Made by a program: the position numbers and the translations under genes. From positions 248,001-312,000 of the forward strand of contig NZ_WPNZ01000005.1 of the NCBI RefSeq assembly GCF_009755605.1: a DNA stretch of 64,000 nucleotides, given 5' to 3'. Source of the DNA: Streptomyces typhae. GTDB taxonomy: Bacteria; Actinomycetota; Actinomycetes; Streptomycetales; Streptomycetaceae. The first letter of the stretch is position 1. Every line of letters starts with the position of its first letter. The notes under the pieces are model-generated. The model was not told the origin of the DNA and did not search any database. It worked only from the letters and a program-made list of their open reading frames with translations. Below, piece after piece: positions 62,625 through 64,000 of the stretch.

Positions 62625-64000
62625 ATGAAGATCGCGTTTCTGATCAACAACGCCTATGGCATAGGCGGGACGATCCGCGCCACCGTCAACCTCTCCCGTG
62701 CTCTGGCCGACCGGCACGACGTCGAGGTCGTGAGCGTGCACCAGGTGAACGACGAGCCCGAACTCGCCTTCGACGGGCGGGTTCGGCTCAGCGCCCTCAT
62801 CGACATGCGCAGGGACAGCCCCACCTACGAGGGCGACCACCCGCTCACCGCGCAGCCGTGCACGATGTTCCCGGACACCGGCGCCGCCGCGAACTCCGCG
62901 CGCCTGCCCTACTCGGCGCTCCAGGACGAGCGCATCGGCGCCTGGCTGCGCGCCACGGACGCCGAAGTGGTGATCGCCACCCGGCCCGACCTCAACGGCT
63001 ACCTCGCCCGCGACGGCCAGAGCAGGTATCTGCGCATCGGCCAGGAGCACCTGAGCCTGGACGCCCACAACGCCACGCTGCGCGCACACCAGAACAAGGC
63101 GATCGCGGGACTCGACGCCTTCGTGACCGTGTCCGACGCCGACGCCGCCCAGTACCGCCGGGCACTGCCGGACGTCACCGCCCGCATCCTGTGCATCCCC
63201 AACAGCGTCCCCGAGCCCGCCGTCGAACCCTCCGAGCAGCGCTCGGACGTCATCGTCGCCGCGGGCAGGCTCACCGGCGTCAAGCGCTACGACCGGCTGA
63301 TCAGCGCCTTCGCGAAGGTCGCGGACAACCACCCCACGTGGACGCTGCGCCTCTACGGGCGCGGGCCCGAACGGCCGAAACTGCGCCGGCAGATCGACGA
63401 ACTCGGCCTGTACAACCGCATCTCCCTCATGGGCCCCGTCTCCCCGATCGAGACGGAGTGGGCCAAGGGCTCCCTCGCCGCCGTCTCCTCCGACATGGAG
63501 TCCTTCGGCATGACCATCGTGGAGGCCATGCACTGCGGCGTCCCCGTGATCTCCACGGACTGCCCGCACGGCCCCGCGGAAATACTCGACGAGACCAACG
63601 GGGTCCTCGTCCCCCTGGACACCGGCGTGGACGGGTACGCCGCGGCCCTCGACCGCCTCATGGCCGACGCGCCCCTGCGTGCCCGCCTCGGCGCGGCGGC
63701 CCTCAAGCGGGCCGCGGCCTACGCGCCGCCCGCCATCGCCCGGCGGTACGAGACGCTGTTCCAGGAACTCTCCGGCCCGGCCCCCCGACGCTCGCCGAAG
63801 GCAGGGAACCTCGGCTCGTTGTGGACCCGGCTGAAAGCCTCGCTGCCGAGCAGGCCCGAGGCGCACAGCGAACCGTCGCCCGCGCAGGAGGCGGACCCCG
63901 GCACCGAGCCCGTCGTGCGCCCCGTCGTCTTCGCCAGGGCCACCGCCGGCGGCGGCATCACCCTCCGCCTCGACCCGGCGACCCTGCCGCCCGGCCCTCT
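62625..64000 (+). CDS. GT4-family glycosyltransferase, 3' end outside window
   Basis: At least 458 residues, open to the window edge. It starts MKIAFLINNAYGIGGTIRAT at ATG 62625, with GGGGGAGAG 5-7 nt upstream. The N-terminal acceptor domain is followed by VIVAAGRLTGVKRYDRLISA, LRLYGRGPERPKLR and the donor-binding EX7E motif ESFGMTIVE (metal-independent retaining GT-B fold). After about residue 385 a Pro/Ser/Glu linker leads into a further segment (VVFARATAGGGITLRLDP), so the protein has an extra C-terminal domain that continues beyond the window. Similar enzymes build cell-wall teichoic or polysaccharide chains; substrate unknown. Confidence 0.92.
   Translation, partial: MKIAFLINNAYGIGGTIRATVNLSRALADRHDVEVVSVHQVNDEPELAFDGRVRLSALIDMRRDSPTYEGDHPLTAQPCTMFPDTGAAANSARLPYSALQDERIGAWLRATDAEVVIATRPDLNGYLARDGQSRYLRIGQEHLSLDAHNATLRAHQNKAIAGLDAFVTVSDADAAQYRRALPDVTARILCIPNSVPEPAVEPSEQRSDVIVAAGRLTGVKRYDRLISAFAKVADNHPTWTLRLYGRGPERPKLRRQIDELGLYNRISLMGPVSPIETEWAKGSLAAVSSDMESFGMTIVEAMHCGVPVISTDCPHGPAEILDETNGVLVPLDTGVDGYAAALDRLMADAPLRARLGAAALKRAAAYAPPAIARRYETLFQELSGPAPRRSPKAGNLGSLWTRLKASLPSRPEAHSEPSPAQEADPGTEPVVRPVVFARATAGGGITLRLDPATLPPGP

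Noticed and set aside
62412-63866. 484-codon minus-strand ORF
   Set aside because: Antisense of the GT4 glycosyltransferase, which runs off the window.

Overview
This is high-GC actinobacterial DNA, almost certainly Streptomyces or a close relative. The evidence is third-position GC bias in every gene, two SsgA-like sporulation/cell-division proteins, two large LuxR-type ATPase (LAL) regulators, Tat and Sec secreted enzymes, SMPI/I36-type secreted inhibitor-like proteins, and the density of TetR/LysR/PadR/LuxR regulators. No rRNA, tRNA, CRISPR array, PKS/NRPS core or complete insertion sequence was recognised. Gene decay, in-frame minisatellites, ORF fusions and one transposase-helper remnant make this look like accessory (chromosome-arm type) sequence.

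Layout. 0-3 kb: end of a repeat-rich membrane protein, two abutting gene fragments (AraC, DUF4328), and a DUF4232 lipoprotein behind a hexamer microsatellite. 3-8.6 kb: an MMPL transporter with a histidine kinase/response regulator pair, then a PadR-DUF1048-DUF1048 operon. 8.6-11.4 kb: an MFS permease fused in frame to a FAD monooxygenase. 11.6-16 kb: EF-hand protein and a coupled operon uracil-DNA-glycosylase-like/amidohydrolase/S41 peptidase. 16-21.5 kb: LysR-VOC divergent pair, secreted serine hydrolase, and a ferredoxin-reductase/FMN-protein pair divergent from a TetR. 21.6-30 kb: a catalytic-core-only alanyl-tRNA synthetase paralogue, lipoprotein, beta-propeller protein, YtcJ-like amidohydrolase, LuxR regulator and a second FAD monooxygenase. 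30-36.5 kb: UPF0114-IstB chimeric ORF, coiled-coil regulator-like protein, CGNR zinc-finger regulator, and two tandem ABC-F ATPases of the antibiotic-resistance type.

36.7-59 kb is the most distinctive part. It holds a 1396-residue secreted protein joining a CdtB/DNase I-like nuclease, an SGNH hydrolase and a beta-helix. Next come a tannase-family esterase, a P450, SsgA-like/LAL and cupin/SsgA-like gene groups, a second LAL, three alpha/beta hydrolases, an aldehyde dehydrogenase and two small secreted inhibitor-like proteins. Several upstream regions here, and the one before the coiled-coil gene at 32 kb, carry short palindromes of the CACATGTG / CACACGTGTG type. These may mark a shared regulon. 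59-64 kb: an Mrr-type endonuclease with membrane anchor, a quinone-oxidoreductase/TetR divergent pair, a lower-GC intergenic tract, and the start of a GT4 glycosyltransferase that runs off the window.

Genes were recognised by reading translations and motifs; no database search was run. Start sites were chosen by Shine-Dalgarno and family length where possible.
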